Shown one piece after another: positions 23,995 to 33,177 of a stretch of 55,797 bases of DNA. A model generated the notes under the pieces. That model was given only the letters and a program-made list of their open reading frames with translations, had not been told where the DNA came from and did not search any database. The position numbers and the translations under genes are program-made. The stretch covers positions 20,444 to 76,240 of the forward strand of contig NZ_WHPN01000283.1 of the NCBI RefSeq assembly GCF_009735685.1, written 5' to 3'. Source of the stretch: Streptomyces lycii. GTDB taxonomy: Bacteria > Actinomycetota > Actinomycetes > Streptomycetales > Streptomycetaceae. Within the stretch, counting starts at the first letter, position 1, and every line of letters starts with the position of its first letter.

Positions 23995-24894
23995 ATGAAA
24001 CGGACATCGGAGACCGGGGTCTCCACCCTCATGACGTCCACGACCGGGACACAGCGCCGGGTCCTGGGCCTGGCCGCGCTGCTTCTGCTCACCGCCGCCT
24101 GCTCAGGCCGGACGACCACCGCTTCCCGGGAACCCGGCGTGCCGGACGCGCCGCCGCCCGGCAACCCGGCGCTGTCCAAGGTGCTCCTCCTCGGCGACTC
24201 CATCGCGGCGGGCGAGGCGCTGCCGCTGGCCGCCGCCTTCGAGGCCGGCGGCGTCGAGTTCGAGTCGATTGCCTCCGAGGGCGGCGGAAACGTCGTCGGA
24301 CCGTTCTCGGAGAAGAACTGGAAGAAGCTGCCCGGGCAGATCGCCTCCGCCGAACCCACCCTGGTCGTCCACCAGCTCACCACCTACGACTGGGGCACCC
24401 CGCAGGAGCAGCGGGCGGCGTACGAGAGGCTGCTGACCACCGTGAACCGGGCCGGGGCCGAGCTGGTGTTCGTCACCGCGCCACCGATCAGGCCCGACGA
24501 CTTCTACGAGCCGCACCTGGCCGAACTGGACCGCGCCCCGGACGTCGCCCGCGCGGTCGCCGCGGGTTCACCGGGGCCGTCGGATTCGTCGGGGCCGTCG
24601 GATTCGCCGGGTTCACCGGGGCCGTCGGGATCCTCGGGCCCGCTCCGCCAGTCCGACAGGGCGGCCGGGATGCTCGACGCCCGCGCGGTGTGGGGCAGTA
24701 CGTACCAGCAAGTCAAGGACGGTCGGGCGTACCGCAGCCCCGACGGCGTCCACACCTGCCCCCAGGGTGCCGCGGCCTTCACGAAATGGCTGCTCGGCGA
24801 GTTGGCGCGGTTGTTCCCCGGCTTCTCCCCCGCGCCCGCGAAGGACTGGGCCGACACCGGCTGGTCCGCGGACAAGCACTTCCAGAGCTGCTGA
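23995..24894 (+). CDS. SGNH-hydrolase lipoprotein
   Basis: 299 residues. A lipoprotein signal (RRVLGLAALLLLTAACSG, Cys36) is followed by SGNH block I, LLLGDSIAAG (Ser69), and block V, DGVHTCPQGA (Asp and His). Middle residues are a Ser/Pro/Gly repeat (GPSDSSGPSDSPG). ATG 23995 is supported by the upstream array, whose spacing to the start matches the acyltransferase gene; ATG 24031 is an alternative. SGNH domains fused to OafA-type proteins complete O-acetyl transfer, so this may be the extracytoplasmic partner of the acyltransferase at 19591. The M1 peptidase gene follows within 20 bp. Confidence 0.83.
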   Translation: MKRTSETGVSTLMTSTTGTQRRVLGLAALLLLTAACSGRTTTASREPGVPDAPPPGNPALSKVLLLGDSIAAGEALPLAAAFEAGGVEFESIASEGGGNVVGPFSEKNWKKLPGQIASAEPTLVVHQLTTYDWGTPQEQRAAYERLLTTVNRAGAELVFVTAPPIRPDDFYEPHLAELDRAPDVARAVAAGSPGPSDSSGPSDSPGSPGPSGSSGPLRQSDRAAGMLDARAVWGSTYQQVKDGRAYRSPDGVHTCPQGAAAFTKWLLGELARLFPGFSPAPAKDWADTGWSADKHFQSC

Positions 24895-24912
24895 CGAAAG
24901 AGCGTGCCGTTC

Positions 24913-26514
24913 ATGGATCTCATACGGAGCAGGCGCGTCCACCGCCGCCTCCGGGCCGCCGGACCACCCCCGCGGCCGGGCCCGGGCCGCGTCCGGGAAG
25001 GGGGCGGCCGACGCGGGCGGCTGGTGCTCGCGGCCGTGCTGGCAGGCGTCCTGACGGGCGCGGTCACGGACTTCGGCAACGGTACGGGCTTCGGTGCCGG
25101 TACGGGCTTCGGTGCCGACACGAGCCTCGGTGCCGGTACGGACGACGACGTGGCGGAGGACGACGACGTATCGCACAACGACGCGTCCGCTTACGACGCG
25201 TCCGGCAATGAGGCGTCCGGCTACGACGTGTCCGGCTACGACATCACGATGAGCTACCAGCCGGACTCCGGCACCCTGCGCGGCGTCACAGTGGTGAGCG
25301 CCACCGCGACCGAGGCGCTGGACAGCCTCACCCTCCACCTCAGCGGGCCGGCGGTCCGCTCGGTCACGGTGGACCCGGACACGGTGCGTGCGGGGGCGGC
25401 GGACCGGGCAGCGGCGGAGTCCTTCTCCCGGACCGGCGAGAAGGACCTCGTCATCGTGCCGGCGACACCGATCGCCCGCGGCGCGGGCTTCCGGGTCCGG
25501 ATCGAGTACGACGGAACGCCCGGCGCCGGATGGCTGCCCACCGAGTCGGGCGGAGCCACCGCCTTCATGGGGAACTCCAGCGCGTGGTTCCCCGCCCACG
25601 AGAACGCCCGGGACAAGGCGGACTTCCGACTGACCGCGAGCGTGCCCGAGGGCTGGAGCGTCGTATCGGTCGGCCGGGAGGAACCGGTGCGGCCGGAGCG
25701 GCCCGCATCCGCTGCGACGGCGACGTTCCGCTGGGCCGAGCCGGACGTCGACCCGGCCCATGTCGCCGTGTCCGTCGACCGCTTCACCCTCGAACGGTCG
25801 GTGCTCGCGGACGGAACCCCCGTCGTCAACGCCTACGCCGACGGCTTGCGGAAACCGGCCAAGCCACTGGCGGACCGGTTGCCGGACATTCTCACGTTCC
25901 TCTCCGGCAAGTTCGGCCCGTACCCGTTCGGGGCCGCCGGCAACGTGTTCGTCCACGTGAACGACGACGGGCCGGCGACCGCCCCGCAGACCCGGCCGGT
26001 GTATCTCGGCGCCGGCAACGAGCGGTTCATGACCCTCAATCCCGTCGTCCACGAGCAGGCCCACCAGTGGTACGGGATTTCGGCCGCCCCCCGGCAGCCG
26101 GAGGACACGTGCCTGTCGGAGTGCTTCGCCGTCTACGCCACCTGGCTGTGGGACGAGGCCGAGGACGGCGCCGACCTCGACGCCCGCTACCGCGAGCAGG
26201 TCCACGCCGAGAAGGCCGACCCCGCGTTCTGGAAGGAGCTGTACGCCCCCGGCAGGACACCGGGGATGACCCTGTACGACAAGGGGCCGCTCGCCCTGCA
26301 CGCCCTGCGCCGGGAGGTCGGCGACAAGGCGTTCGACCGGCTGCTGAAGCGGTGGCCGCGGGAGAACCGCGGTGCCTACGCCGACTGGCCGCGGTTCGAG
26401 GAGTTCGCGGAAGAGGTCACCGGGCAGGACCTCACCGGCTTCTTCCGGGCGTGGTTCCGCGGCGCGGCCGTTCCCGCGGACGCGTACCTCTGGCCCGGCC
26501 CGCTCGAACCGTAG
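24913..26514 (+). CDS. M1-family zinc metallopeptidase, membrane-anchored or secreted
   Basis: 533 residues. A basic N-terminus and one hydrophobic segment (LVLAAVLAGVLTGAV) are followed by a Gly/Asp-rich repeat linker (GFGAGTGFGADTSLGAG, YDASGNEASGYDVSGYD). The catalytic part has HEQAHQWYG and then Glu exactly 18 residues after the second His (SECFAVYATWLW): the HEXXHX18E zinc motif of gluzincin aminopeptidases. A Tyr-containing LYDKGPLALHALR also fits. ATG 24913 was preferred to GTG 24904 on ribosome binding site spacing, but this is uncertain. Extracytoplasmic peptide trimming is likely. Confidence 0.88.
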   Translation: MDLIRSRRVHRRLRAAGPPPRPGPGRVREGGGRRGRLVLAAVLAGVLTGAVTDFGNGTGFGAGTGFGADTSLGAGTDDDVAEDDDVSHNDASAYDASGNEASGYDVSGYDITMSYQPDSGTLRGVTVVSATATEALDSLTLHLSGPAVRSVTVDPDTVRAGAADRAAAESFSRTGEKDLVIVPATPIARGAGFRVRIEYDGTPGAGWLPTESGGATAFMGNSSAWFPAHENARDKADFRLTASVPEGWSVVSVGREEPVRPERPASAATATFRWAEPDVDPAHVAVSVDRFTLERSVLADGTPVVNAYADGLRKPAKPLADRLPDILTFLSGKFGPYPFGAAGNVFVHVNDDGPATAPQTRPVYLGAGNERFMTLNPVVHEQAHQWYGISAAPRQPEDTCLSECFAVYATWLWDEAEDGADLDARYREQVHAEKADPAFWKELYAPGRTPGMTLYDKGPLALHALRREVGDKAFDRLLKRWPRENRGAYADWPRFEEFAEEVTGQDLTGFFRAWFRGAAVPADAYLWPGPLEP

Positions 26515-26624
26515 GCCGCTGCCCCTTTGACGGGAAGCGCCGGTGCTTGCCGGGAGCGCCGGCCGGGGCCCCGCCCCTCCGCCCTCGCCGCGGGAGCACC
26601 GGACCGGAGCCGAAGGCCGTCGTT

Positions 26625-26715
26625 TTCGCGGAACAGCGCCCACCACATCCGCGTGGACGAGCCCGAGGCCGTCGTCCGGGCCGTGCGGTACGTCACCTCG
26701 CAGGGCGCGCGCTGA
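26625..26715 (+). pseudogene. Remnant of an alpha/beta-hydrolase C-terminus
   Basis: About 29 codons read FSRNSAHHIRVDEPEAVVRAVRYVTSQGAR and stop. This matches the end of alpha/beta hydrolases (catalytic His, then xDxPEAVxxAVxxxV). No start codon or upstream hydrolase domain is present, so it looks like a decayed gene end next to the conflict-type system. By-eye call. Confidence 0.45.
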
Positions 26716-26731
26716 GGGGCGGGCCGGCCAC

Positions 26732-29700
26732 TCACGGCTCCCGGGCCAGCCGTTCCCGCAGCGCGTCCCGGTGCGACTCCGCGTCCGCGCGCGCTCCCGG
26801 GTCCGCCTCCGGGTGGCCGGCCAGCCATGTCTCCCAGTGGCCGACCGCGCGCCGCACCCGGTTCTCGTAGGCACCGCCGGGGTCGGCCGGGGCGGCGGGG
26901 GCGTTCTGCCGCAACCGGTGGGACACGTGCTGGAGCAGGGTGGGCGCGTTCCGGTCGTCCGGCCACTTGTCCAGCCAGTCGAGGGCCGCCTCCAACACCC
27001 GGTCCAGGGCCGTCACACCGTCCGCGGCGTCCGACTCCGTGACCGGTACGCCGCCGAGTTCGCCGTCCCGCAGCAGTCCCAGCAGCAGCTTGATGGCGTT
27101 CTGGGTGCCCGGGGTGCGCGAGGCGAGCATGCGGTAGCCGAGCGACGACGCGTCCCGCCGCAGGTCCTGCGGCAGCGGGCGGGCCGCGAGGACCGGGGCG
27201 AGCAGCTCGAAGGCGCGGGTGGTGCGGGTGTGCATGCCGCACCAGGTGACGCACGTCAGATGGAGGTTCTCCAGCGTCGCGGCCTCCAGCCGGTCGGCGC
27301 CGTCGAGCAGCCGCCGCAGCACCTTCATGGCGTTGCCCGGCAGCCCGGCGTCGGCGAGCACCCGGCAGGCACGCGCCACGAAGCGGTTCCACTCGGGCTC
27401 CGCCTGGCGCCGGTACGTCAGCATCGTGTCGACGAGATGGTGTTCGGACTCCGTGGCCAGCAGATTCGGCGTGACCACGTTCACCACCCGCTCCGCCAGC
27501 AGCGGGCGGTCCTCCGGCAGGGTCCGGGGGTTGCGCAGCGCGGCGGCCAGCAGCCGCAGCGCGCTGCTCTGCCGGGGATTGGCGTCCACCCAGACGGGCA
27601 CCTCGGCCAGCGCCTCCCGGAACCGGCCGCCGGTCAGCGGGTGGCTCAGCAGGGAGGTGAGCACGAAGCTGGTGTGCTCGCTCAGCGTGTGGCCGCGCAG
27701 ATAGCCGAACGTGGCGGTGAGCAGCCGTTCCGTGAACTCCTCGTCCAGCGTCCGCTTGGCCAGCAGGGGCGGCAGCAGCGCGCGGGCCACCGTCGGGACC
27801 GGCCGGGACTCGTAGAGCTCCAGGGCCGTCGCCGCGTGCCGGCGCAGCTCCTCCGGCCGGTCGTCGAGCAGCTTGGTGCGCAGCAGCGCGCCGAGGACGC
27901 CGACACGCTGCTGGCGCTCGCCCGCGGGTCCGGCGAGCCAGCGCACCGTGCGGTCGGCGATGTCCTCGCACTCCTCCGGGGTGAGCATGGCGTCGGCCCG
28001 GGCCCTGGACTTGCGTGCCTTGGTGAGCAGCGGTTCCAGGACGAGGCCCGCCTCGCGGGTGTCGGTGTGGAGTTCCAGCCACGCCCAGGCCCGCTGGACG
28101 GCGGCCGGGGTGGCGTCGCGGCCCGGCAGGTCGCGGCCGAGCAGCTCCCCGAGGACGTAGCCGGCCTCGACGCTGAGCCCGTGGCTGTCCTCGTGCTCCA
28201 GCCAGGCCAGGGAGTCCTGTACGGCCTGCTTGAAGATCGCGCCGGGCAGGTCCCGGCGCAGCCGCTGCCGGCGGAGCACGGGTTCGTACACGTAACTGGC
28301 CGATTCCGGTTCTCCCGGGGCGACCGTGTCCAGCAGATAGCGGGCGGTGGCGGCCAGTTCGCCCCCGGTGAGTTCCGGACGCAGCACCAGCGTGGGCGCG
28401 ACGAATCTCGCCTCGGGGCGCCCGGCGTGACGGCGCAGCCAGCCCCGGGCCCAGCCGACGGCCTGGACCGCGCGGGGGTCGCCGTGCGGCAGGGCCACGC
28501 CCTTGGCGGTGTCGAGCAGCCGGTCGTACACCCGTGAGGCGTCGATGCGGTACGGATACCGGGTCAGGTGCTCGAACATGCGGTCCGCGCTCCACTCGCC
28601 GAGTGAGGGGTCGCGGTTCTCGGTCGGCAGCACCCGGTGGAAGGTGTAGGCGGCCTCGGGGTGGGTGGCGTTGGCGTCGAGCCAGGCCAGCAGGTAGTTC
28701 CGGCCGTACGACGGGTCCAGGTACGCCTTCGCGGCCAGCAGCGCGTGGCGGGCTCCGGGGTGCTGGTAGTAGCGGCGGATCCAGGGAGCGACGATCCGCT
28801 CCGCGTGCCGCCGGATCACCGGCTGCCAGGCGGGGCCGCGGAGGAGGACGAGCAGCGCACGGCCCTCGGAGTCCTCGAAGGTGAGTTCGCCCAGCCGCTC
28901 GATGTGCTCGTCCGCCCAGGCTTCGAGGGCGCGGGCCAGGAGTTGCCGGGGCTCCTCCGCCAGCGCGTCGTGGAGCCGACTCATCGCCCTCGCGACGTTG
29001 CCGAGGGTCTGGGTGTTCCTGAGTCCGGCCGCCAGGACGGTGCCCAGCTCCGGCTTGCGTACGCCCTTCCGGCCGCGGTCCAGCAGCAGCACCCGGGACA
29101 GCAGCTGGTCGGTGTACAGGCCGTGCACCACGCGGATGGTGTCGCGGCGCTGCTGTGTCACGCCGACGTCGCACAGGATGCCGATCAGCGCTTCGGCTTC
29201 CTCCTCGGCGTTCGCTTCCGCCCCGGCGTTCGCTTCCGCCCCGCCGCCGGTGAGCGCGGCGACCAGCTCCGAGCGGGGCCGGGGCGCCGCGGCGACCGTC
29301 CGGGCGACGTCGACGAGCTTCTGGTGCGTCCGGCCCGTACGGATCGGGGATCCGCGCTCGGCCGGTCTGAGCCGGAGCAGCTCGTCACGGTCCAGCACGT
29401 CCCGCAGCCACACGGTGAAGTCCGCGTCGATGGGGACGACCTGGCTCAGGTCCCGCCCCCGCTCGTGCTCCCCCGCGTAGTAGCCGGCCAGCAGCAGCGC
29501 GATGACCGGGGGCCCGTCGCACAGCCGGGCGATCCGGCGTTCGCCGTGCCGGTCCGCGGCGGCGGACGCCAGGGTGCGCACCGCCGCACGCCGGATGGAG
29601 TCGTGGTGCGCCCGGTCGACGGGCACCGCCGTCCTGTCGAAACAGTCCAGCAGCGGCCGGTCGTGGCCTCCCTCCAGAGCGGGCACCAGTACGGCGAACT

Positions 29701-30862
29701 CCGCGCCGCCGCCCCGGGCGGCCGACCGCACCCGCGCGACGCCCTTCTCGTCGTCCACGAGATGGTCGAACTCGTCGGCGACGACGAGGATGCTCCGTCC
29801 GTACGGGCCGACGCTCTCCCAGACCTCCTTCAGGGACGCCTCGCCCACGAGATGCACGACCAGCCAGCCCTCCCGGTCGGCGCGCGCGGCGGTCTCCAGG
29901 CACAGCCGGGTCTTGCCCGTCCCGGACGGCCCGTGCAGCACCACCCCGATTCTCGGGTCCCGGGCGTCCCCGGCCGACTCGGTGAGGCGGGCCAGGAGGT
30001 TCCGCGGGGAGGCGGGGTGCCCGTCGCCCGGGTCGACGAACGGCACCCGGTGCGAGGTCAGGGGGGACGGATCGGTGGCCATCGGGTCCACGGCCCAGTG
30101 GTGGAGCGCGAGCTGCCCTCCCGTACGGTCCCAGCCGTCCGCGGGCTCCAGCCGCAGCCGGGGATCGACGTCCTCCTCGTCCAGCAGCTCACGCCATCGC
30201 GGGTCGTCGACGGCGTCCAGCCCGGAGATCTCGTGCTCGCTGACACCGGTCGACAGGACGTGCTCCCGGAACACGCCGACCAGCAGCCCGGTCCCCTTCG
30301 TCAGGACCGCCGCCCCGGACATGCCCTGCCAGGGACTGTCACCGGGGGCGCCGGAGGCGGGGGTCGCGTCGAGGCGGATCCGCAGCGCGCCCGGAGAGCC
30401 GGTCTCCGCGGTGCGTACGACACACGGCACGTCTCTTCTGCCCCGTACGTCCTCACCGGTGTGCCGGTCCACGTACCGGGTGTGCACGGGGTGGCCCATC
30501 GCGCGGGCCGTGACGTCCCCGGACCGCGACCGGTCCACCCGCCCCAGGCGCAGGGGTGCCACCGTGGTCCGCGGGGGCTCGTCGAACCGCAGCAGGGCGA
30601 CGTCCGCGACCGTGTCCTTCCACACGCACTCCGCCGTCCGGAAGTCACCGTCGCCGCCGAGGTCCACCCGCACCGGGCCGCCCACGTCGACGACACCGAC
30701 GACATGGGCGGCGGTGATCACCAGGCGGTCCGAGATCCGGTAGCCGCTGCCGAAGTCGTATTTCGCGGTGCCCTTCCGCTTCGCGACCGGGATCTCCGCG
30801 CAGATCCGCGCGACCCGGCCCGGCTGGGGGGCGGTGTCGGCCGTATTGGGCAACAGGCTCAC
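26732..30862 (-). CDS. Trypsin-like protease / STAND-type NTPase / helical-repeat protein
   Basis: 1376 residues in three parts. (1) A trypsin-fold domain with an intact triad: TAAH (His53), ADVALL (Asp87) and GMSGAAV (Ser182). (2) A P-loop NTPase: GPSGTGKT (311-318) and Walker B VVADEFD (360-366). (3) A long helical region (about 550-1376) of HEAT/TPR-like units, such as ALEAWADEHIERLGEL and LLTATFGYLRGHTLSEHTSF. No signal peptide. It follows a Trypco2-like gene 10 bp upstream. This architecture matches NTP-dependent conflict systems in which a repeat sensor activates a protease effector. Antiphage function is inferred, not shown. Confidence 0.85.
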   Translation of the reverse strand: MSLLPNTADTAPQPGRVARICAEIPVAKRKGTAKYDFGSGYRISDRLVITAAHVVGVVDVGGPVRVDLGGDGDFRTAECVWKDTVADVALLRFDEPPRTTVAPLRLGRVDRSRSGDVTARAMGHPVHTRYVDRHTGEDVRGRRDVPCVVRTAETGSPGALRIRLDATPASGAPGDSPWQGMSGAAVLTKGTGLLVGVFREHVLSTGVSEHEISGLDAVDDPRWRELLDEEDVDPRLRLEPADGWDRTGGQLALHHWAVDPMATDPSPLTSHRVPFVDPGDGHPASPRNLLARLTESAGDARDPRIGVVLHGPSGTGKTRLCLETAARADREGWLVVHLVGEASLKEVWESVGPYGRSILVVADEFDHLVDDEKGVARVRSAARGGGAEFAVLVPALEGGHDRPLLDCFDRTAVPVDRAHHDSIRRAAVRTLASAAADRHGERRIARLCDGPPVIALLLAGYYAGEHERGRDLSQVVPIDADFTVWLRDVLDRDELLRLRPAERGSPIRTGRTHQKLVDVARTVAAAPRPRSELVAALTGGGAEANAGAEANAEEEAEALIGILCDVGVTQQRRDTIRVVHGLYTDQLLSRVLLLDRGRKGVRKPELGTVLAAGLRNTQTLGNVARAMSRLHDALAEEPRQLLARALEAWADEHIERLGELTFEDSEGRALLVLLRGPAWQPVIRRHAERIVAPWIRRYYQHPGARHALLAAKAYLDPSYGRNYLLAWLDANATHPEAAYTFHRVLPTENRDPSLGEWSADRMFEHLTRYPYRIDASRVYDRLLDTAKGVALPHGDPRAVQAVGWARGWLRRHAGRPEARFVAPTLVLRPELTGGELAATARYLLDTVAPGEPESASYVYEPVLRRQRLRRDLPGAIFKQAVQDSLAWLEHEDSHGLSVEAGYVLGELLGRDLPGRDATPAAVQRAWAWLELHTDTREAGLVLEPLLTKARKSRARADAMLTPEECEDIADRTVRWLAGPAGERQQRVGVLGALLRTKLLDDRPEELRRHAATALELYESRPVPTVARALLPPLLAKRTLDEEFTERLLTATFGYLRGHTLSEHTSFVLTSLLSHPLTGGRFREALAEVPVWVDANPRQSSALRLLAAALRNPRTLPEDRPLLAERVVNVVTPNLLATESEHHLVDTMLTYRRQAEPEWNRFVARACRVLADAGLPGNAMKVLRRLLDGADRLEAATLENLHLTCVTWCGMHTRTTRAFELLAPVLAARPLPQDLRRDASSLGYRMLASRTPGTQNAIKLLLGLLRDGELGGVPVTESDAADGVTALDRVLEAALDWLDKWPDDRNAPTLLQHVSHRLRQNAPAAPADPGGAYENRVRRAVGHWETWLAGHPEADPGARADAESHRDALRERLAREP

Positions 30863-30872
30863 TCCGGCCCCC

Positions 30873-31202
30873 TCACCGCGGCAGTTGGTCCAGCCGGTCC
30901 TTCGTCCTCACGGGTTCACCGTTCACCGTGCGGGCATCGAGCTGCACCCGCACCGTCTGCACCTCTCCGGCGCTCTGCGACCGCTTGGCGCCCGCGGAAA
31001 TCACATGGACCTTGATCCCGCCGTCCACGTCGTTGCTGCGGGTGAGCGTGGTCTGCAGCTCCAGCTCCAGCGATGTGACGCCCAGCCGGACGGGTCCGCC
31101 CTCGGCCTCGGCCTCCTCGACCGCCCTGGCCAGCTCCCGGCGTACCGCCCCGAGCGCGGCCGCGAGGCCGATCTCCGTGCCCTCGTCCTGCGACGACCCC
31201 AT
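30873..31202 (-). CDS. Trypsin-co-occurring domain (Trypco2-like) small protein
   Basis: 109 residues. The pattern IGLAAALGAVRRELARAVEEAEAEGG, VTSLELELQTTLTR, GGIKVHVISAGAKR and VQTVRVQLDA is that of the small domain found next to trypsin-like proteases in actinobacterial conflict loci (Trypco2, described by the Aravind group). ATG 31202 has a GGGGGG ribosome binding site. It is cotranscribed with the protease-NTPase gene. Probably an adaptor or self-inhibitor for the protease (inference). Confidence 0.75.
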   Translation of the reverse strand: MGSSQDEGTEIGLAAALGAVRRELARAVEEAEAEGGPVRLGVTSLELELQTTLTRSNDVDGGIKVHVISAGAKRSQSAGEVQTVRVQLDARTVNGEPVRTKDRLDQLPR

Positions 31203-31455
31203 GAACCCCCCAAGTCACGGCTGCTGCTGCCGGGTTGATGCTATCGATGACGCCACCGGCGGCGGGGCGCTTCGCACAGATCCTCACGGACACACAGATC
31301 CTCACGGACGCGGGACGCGGGACGCGGGGCACGGGACGCGGGACATGGAGCGCGGTGCGCGCGCGGTGCGCGGTGCGCGGGACACGGTGCGCGGTGCGGT
31401 ACGTCCGCAGCGCCGTCACGCCGTCCGGCACCCCGGCCCCCAGCGTTCCGTACGG

Positions 31456-31836
31456 TCAGCTCCGCTCGGGCAGTTCGCACCACACGGTCTTGCCGCCCGG
31501 GCTGTCGTCCACGCCCCAGCGCCGCGCCACCGCGTCGAGCAGGAACACCCCCCGCCCGTCCTCCTCGCTGTCGGCCGCCCGCCGCATCACGGGCCAGGCG
31601 TACGGCTGCCGGTCGGTGACCTCCACCCGCGTGCACCCGTCCGTGTGCGTCAGCCGCAGCGACACCGCGGTGCCCTCACCGACATGGCCGATGACGTTCG
31701 TGAGGAGTTCGGTGACGCACAGCTCCACGTCCGGGCAGCGGCACCCGAGATGTTCGCGCACGGCCCACCGGGCCTCGGGTACGGCCTTGGGGACGGCGGT
31801 CAGTTCGAGGAGGAGCGGGCGTGCGGTGAGATGCAT
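31456..31836 (-). CDS. Anti-sigma-factor-like ATP-binding protein (HATPase_c_2)
   Basis: 126 residues. A single GHKL ATPase domain of the RsbW/SpoIIAB type: CVTELLTNVIGHVGEGTAVSLRLT (N box), VEVTDRQP (G1-like D) and GRGVFLLDAVARRWGV (G2). No other domain. ATG 31836 has AGGAAGG upstream. It is divergent from an XRE/DUF397 pair, a three-gene arrangement common in Streptomyces (abaA/whiJ-like loci). It probably binds a partner regulator or phosphorylates an anti-anti-sigma protein. Confidence 0.88.
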   Translation of the reverse strand: MHLTARPLLLELTAVPKAVPEARWAVREHLGCRCPDVELCVTELLTNVIGHVGEGTAVSLRLTHTDGCTRVEVTDRQPYAWPVMRRAADSEEDGRGVFLLDAVARRWGVDDSPGGKTVWCELPERS

Positions 31837-31962
31837 GGGTGGTGCGCCTTCCTGTGCGTTGTGTTGCGGTGCGTGATTACCTGGTTACACAGTGGCGTGA
31901 ACCGGCGTACCGTAGAAGGGTTTCGGGTTCCACGGCACAGCGTGTGGAGGAAGGCGGCCCAC

Positions 31963-32817
31963 GTGGGTCCACGCAAGGACATCGACGGCTCGGCGAGCGT
32001 CCCGTCGTTCTACGGCAAGGAATTGCGCTGGAAGCGGGAGAAGGCCGGACTCACGCTCCAGGAGACGGTCGAGGGCAGCTTCTACGCGCCGAGTTACCTC
32101 AGCGAGATCGAGCACGGCCGGCGGCGCATGCCGGAGGACCTGGCGCACCACATCGACCGGGCGCTGTCGACCGACGGCTTCTTCGGCCGCCGCTGCGAGG
32201 ACGTCCGCAAGGCGAAACGAAGCGGCCACGCCGGGTACTTCGAACGCGTACTGGAGGCGGAGAAGCACGCCCTGACCATCGAGGAGTGGTCGCCGACCGT
32301 CATCCCCGGCCTGCTGCAGACCGAGGCGTACGCCCGCACGGTGGTGCGGGCGACACACCCGCTGGCGCCGGACGACGAGGTGGACACGAAGGTCAACGCC
32401 CGCCTGGCCCGCGCCCGCCTGTTCGAGGACGACCACAGCGTCCCCCAGTATTGGGTGGTCCTGCACGAGTCGATCCTGCGGCAGCCTGTGCTGTCACGGG
32501 ACGAAGCGGCTGCCCAACTGGGACGCATCGCATCGCTGGCGCGGCACAGCCGCATCCTTCCACAAGTCCTCCCGTGGGACTGTGGGCCACACCCCTTCAT
32601 GCTCGGCACGGCCAAGATCCTGACCTTCGCCGACGCCCCGCCGCTCGCCTACACGGAGTCGCTGCACAGCGGCGACGTCATCGACGATCCGAGCCTCGTG
32701 GCGGATTACCGAAGGTCGTACGATCTGCTCAGGGCCGCCGCACTGCCGCCGGAGGCGTCCCTGAGCATGATCGAGGCAACGGCTGAGGAGTTCCGACATG
32801 ACAGGCCCCGAGACTGA
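31963..32817 (+). CDS. XRE-family regulator with DUF5753
   Basis: 284 residues. An N-terminal helix-turn-helix (FYGKELRWKREKAGLTLQETVEGSFYAPSYLSEIEHGRRRMP) and a DUF5753 region (IEEWSPTVIPGLLQTEAYARTV to the C-terminus). GTG 31963 has GGAGGAAGG upstream. The gene overlaps the following DUF397 gene by 20 bp. Such pairs affect development and antibiotic production in S. coelicolor (WhiJ family). Confidence 0.92.
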   Translation: MGPRKDIDGSASVPSFYGKELRWKREKAGLTLQETVEGSFYAPSYLSEIEHGRRRMPEDLAHHIDRALSTDGFFGRRCEDVRKAKRSGHAGYFERVLEAEKHALTIEEWSPTVIPGLLQTEAYARTVVRATHPLAPDDEVDTKVNARLARARLFEDDHSVPQYWVVLHESILRQPVLSRDEAAAQLGRIASLARHSRILPQVLPWDCGPHPFMLGTAKILTFADAPPLAYTESLHSGDVIDDPSLVADYRRSYDLLRAAALPPEASLSMIEATAEEFRHDRPRD

Positions 32818-33016
32818 CTTGCGCGCCGCTGTCTGGCACAAGAGCAGCTACAGCAACGGCTCCGGCGGAGACTGCGTAGAGATCACCGACCACGTGCCCG
32901 GCGTCGTCCCGGTCCGGGACTCCAAGGCGCCTCAGGGCCCCGTCCTGCTCATCCCCGCCCCCAGCTGGTCCGCCTTCGTCGGCGCCCTGAAGAACTCGGA
33001 CGCACCCACGGCCTGA
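32798..33016 (+). CDS. DUF397 protein, partner of the XRE regulator
   Basis: 72 residues, DUF397: WHKSSYSNGSGGDCVEI, VPVRDSK, GPVLLIPAPSWSAFVGAL. It starts inside the XRE gene (20-bp overlap), so it is translated with it. Family members pair with XRE-DUF5753 regulators and modulate them. Confidence 0.93.
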   Translation: MTGPETDLRAAVWHKSSYSNGSGGDCVEITDHVPGVVPVRDSKAPQGPVLLIPAPSWSAFVGALKNSDAPTA

Positions 33017-33068
33017 CTTCCACGACGGTCCAACCCTGCAGCGCTGCGTGCTTGCCACTCTTCGTTTT

Positions 33069-33109
33069 CTTCATCGGGCGCAGGAGGTTGTGCGTCCGAT
33101 GAAGATTTT
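33069..33109 (+). terminator. Rho-independent terminator after the XRE/DUF397 pair
   Basis: CTTCATCGGGCGCA (33069-33082) pairs with TGCGTCCGATGAAG (33091-33104; one mismatch), followed by ATTTTT. It is a textbook hairpin with a T-run, unusual in this GC-rich window. Confidence 0.88.
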
Positions 33110-33177
33110 TCGCCATCACTCTGCTTGCCGCTGCGCTTGCAGCTCCAAGGAGAAATCCCGGCCGCCGTGGTACCGCT

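Noticed and set aside
30873..31202. The small protein before the protease gene as an antitoxin
   Set aside because: Its pattern fits the Trypco2-type domain and the neighbour is a protease-NTPase, so a conflict-system adaptor is a better fit than a toxin-antitoxin pair.
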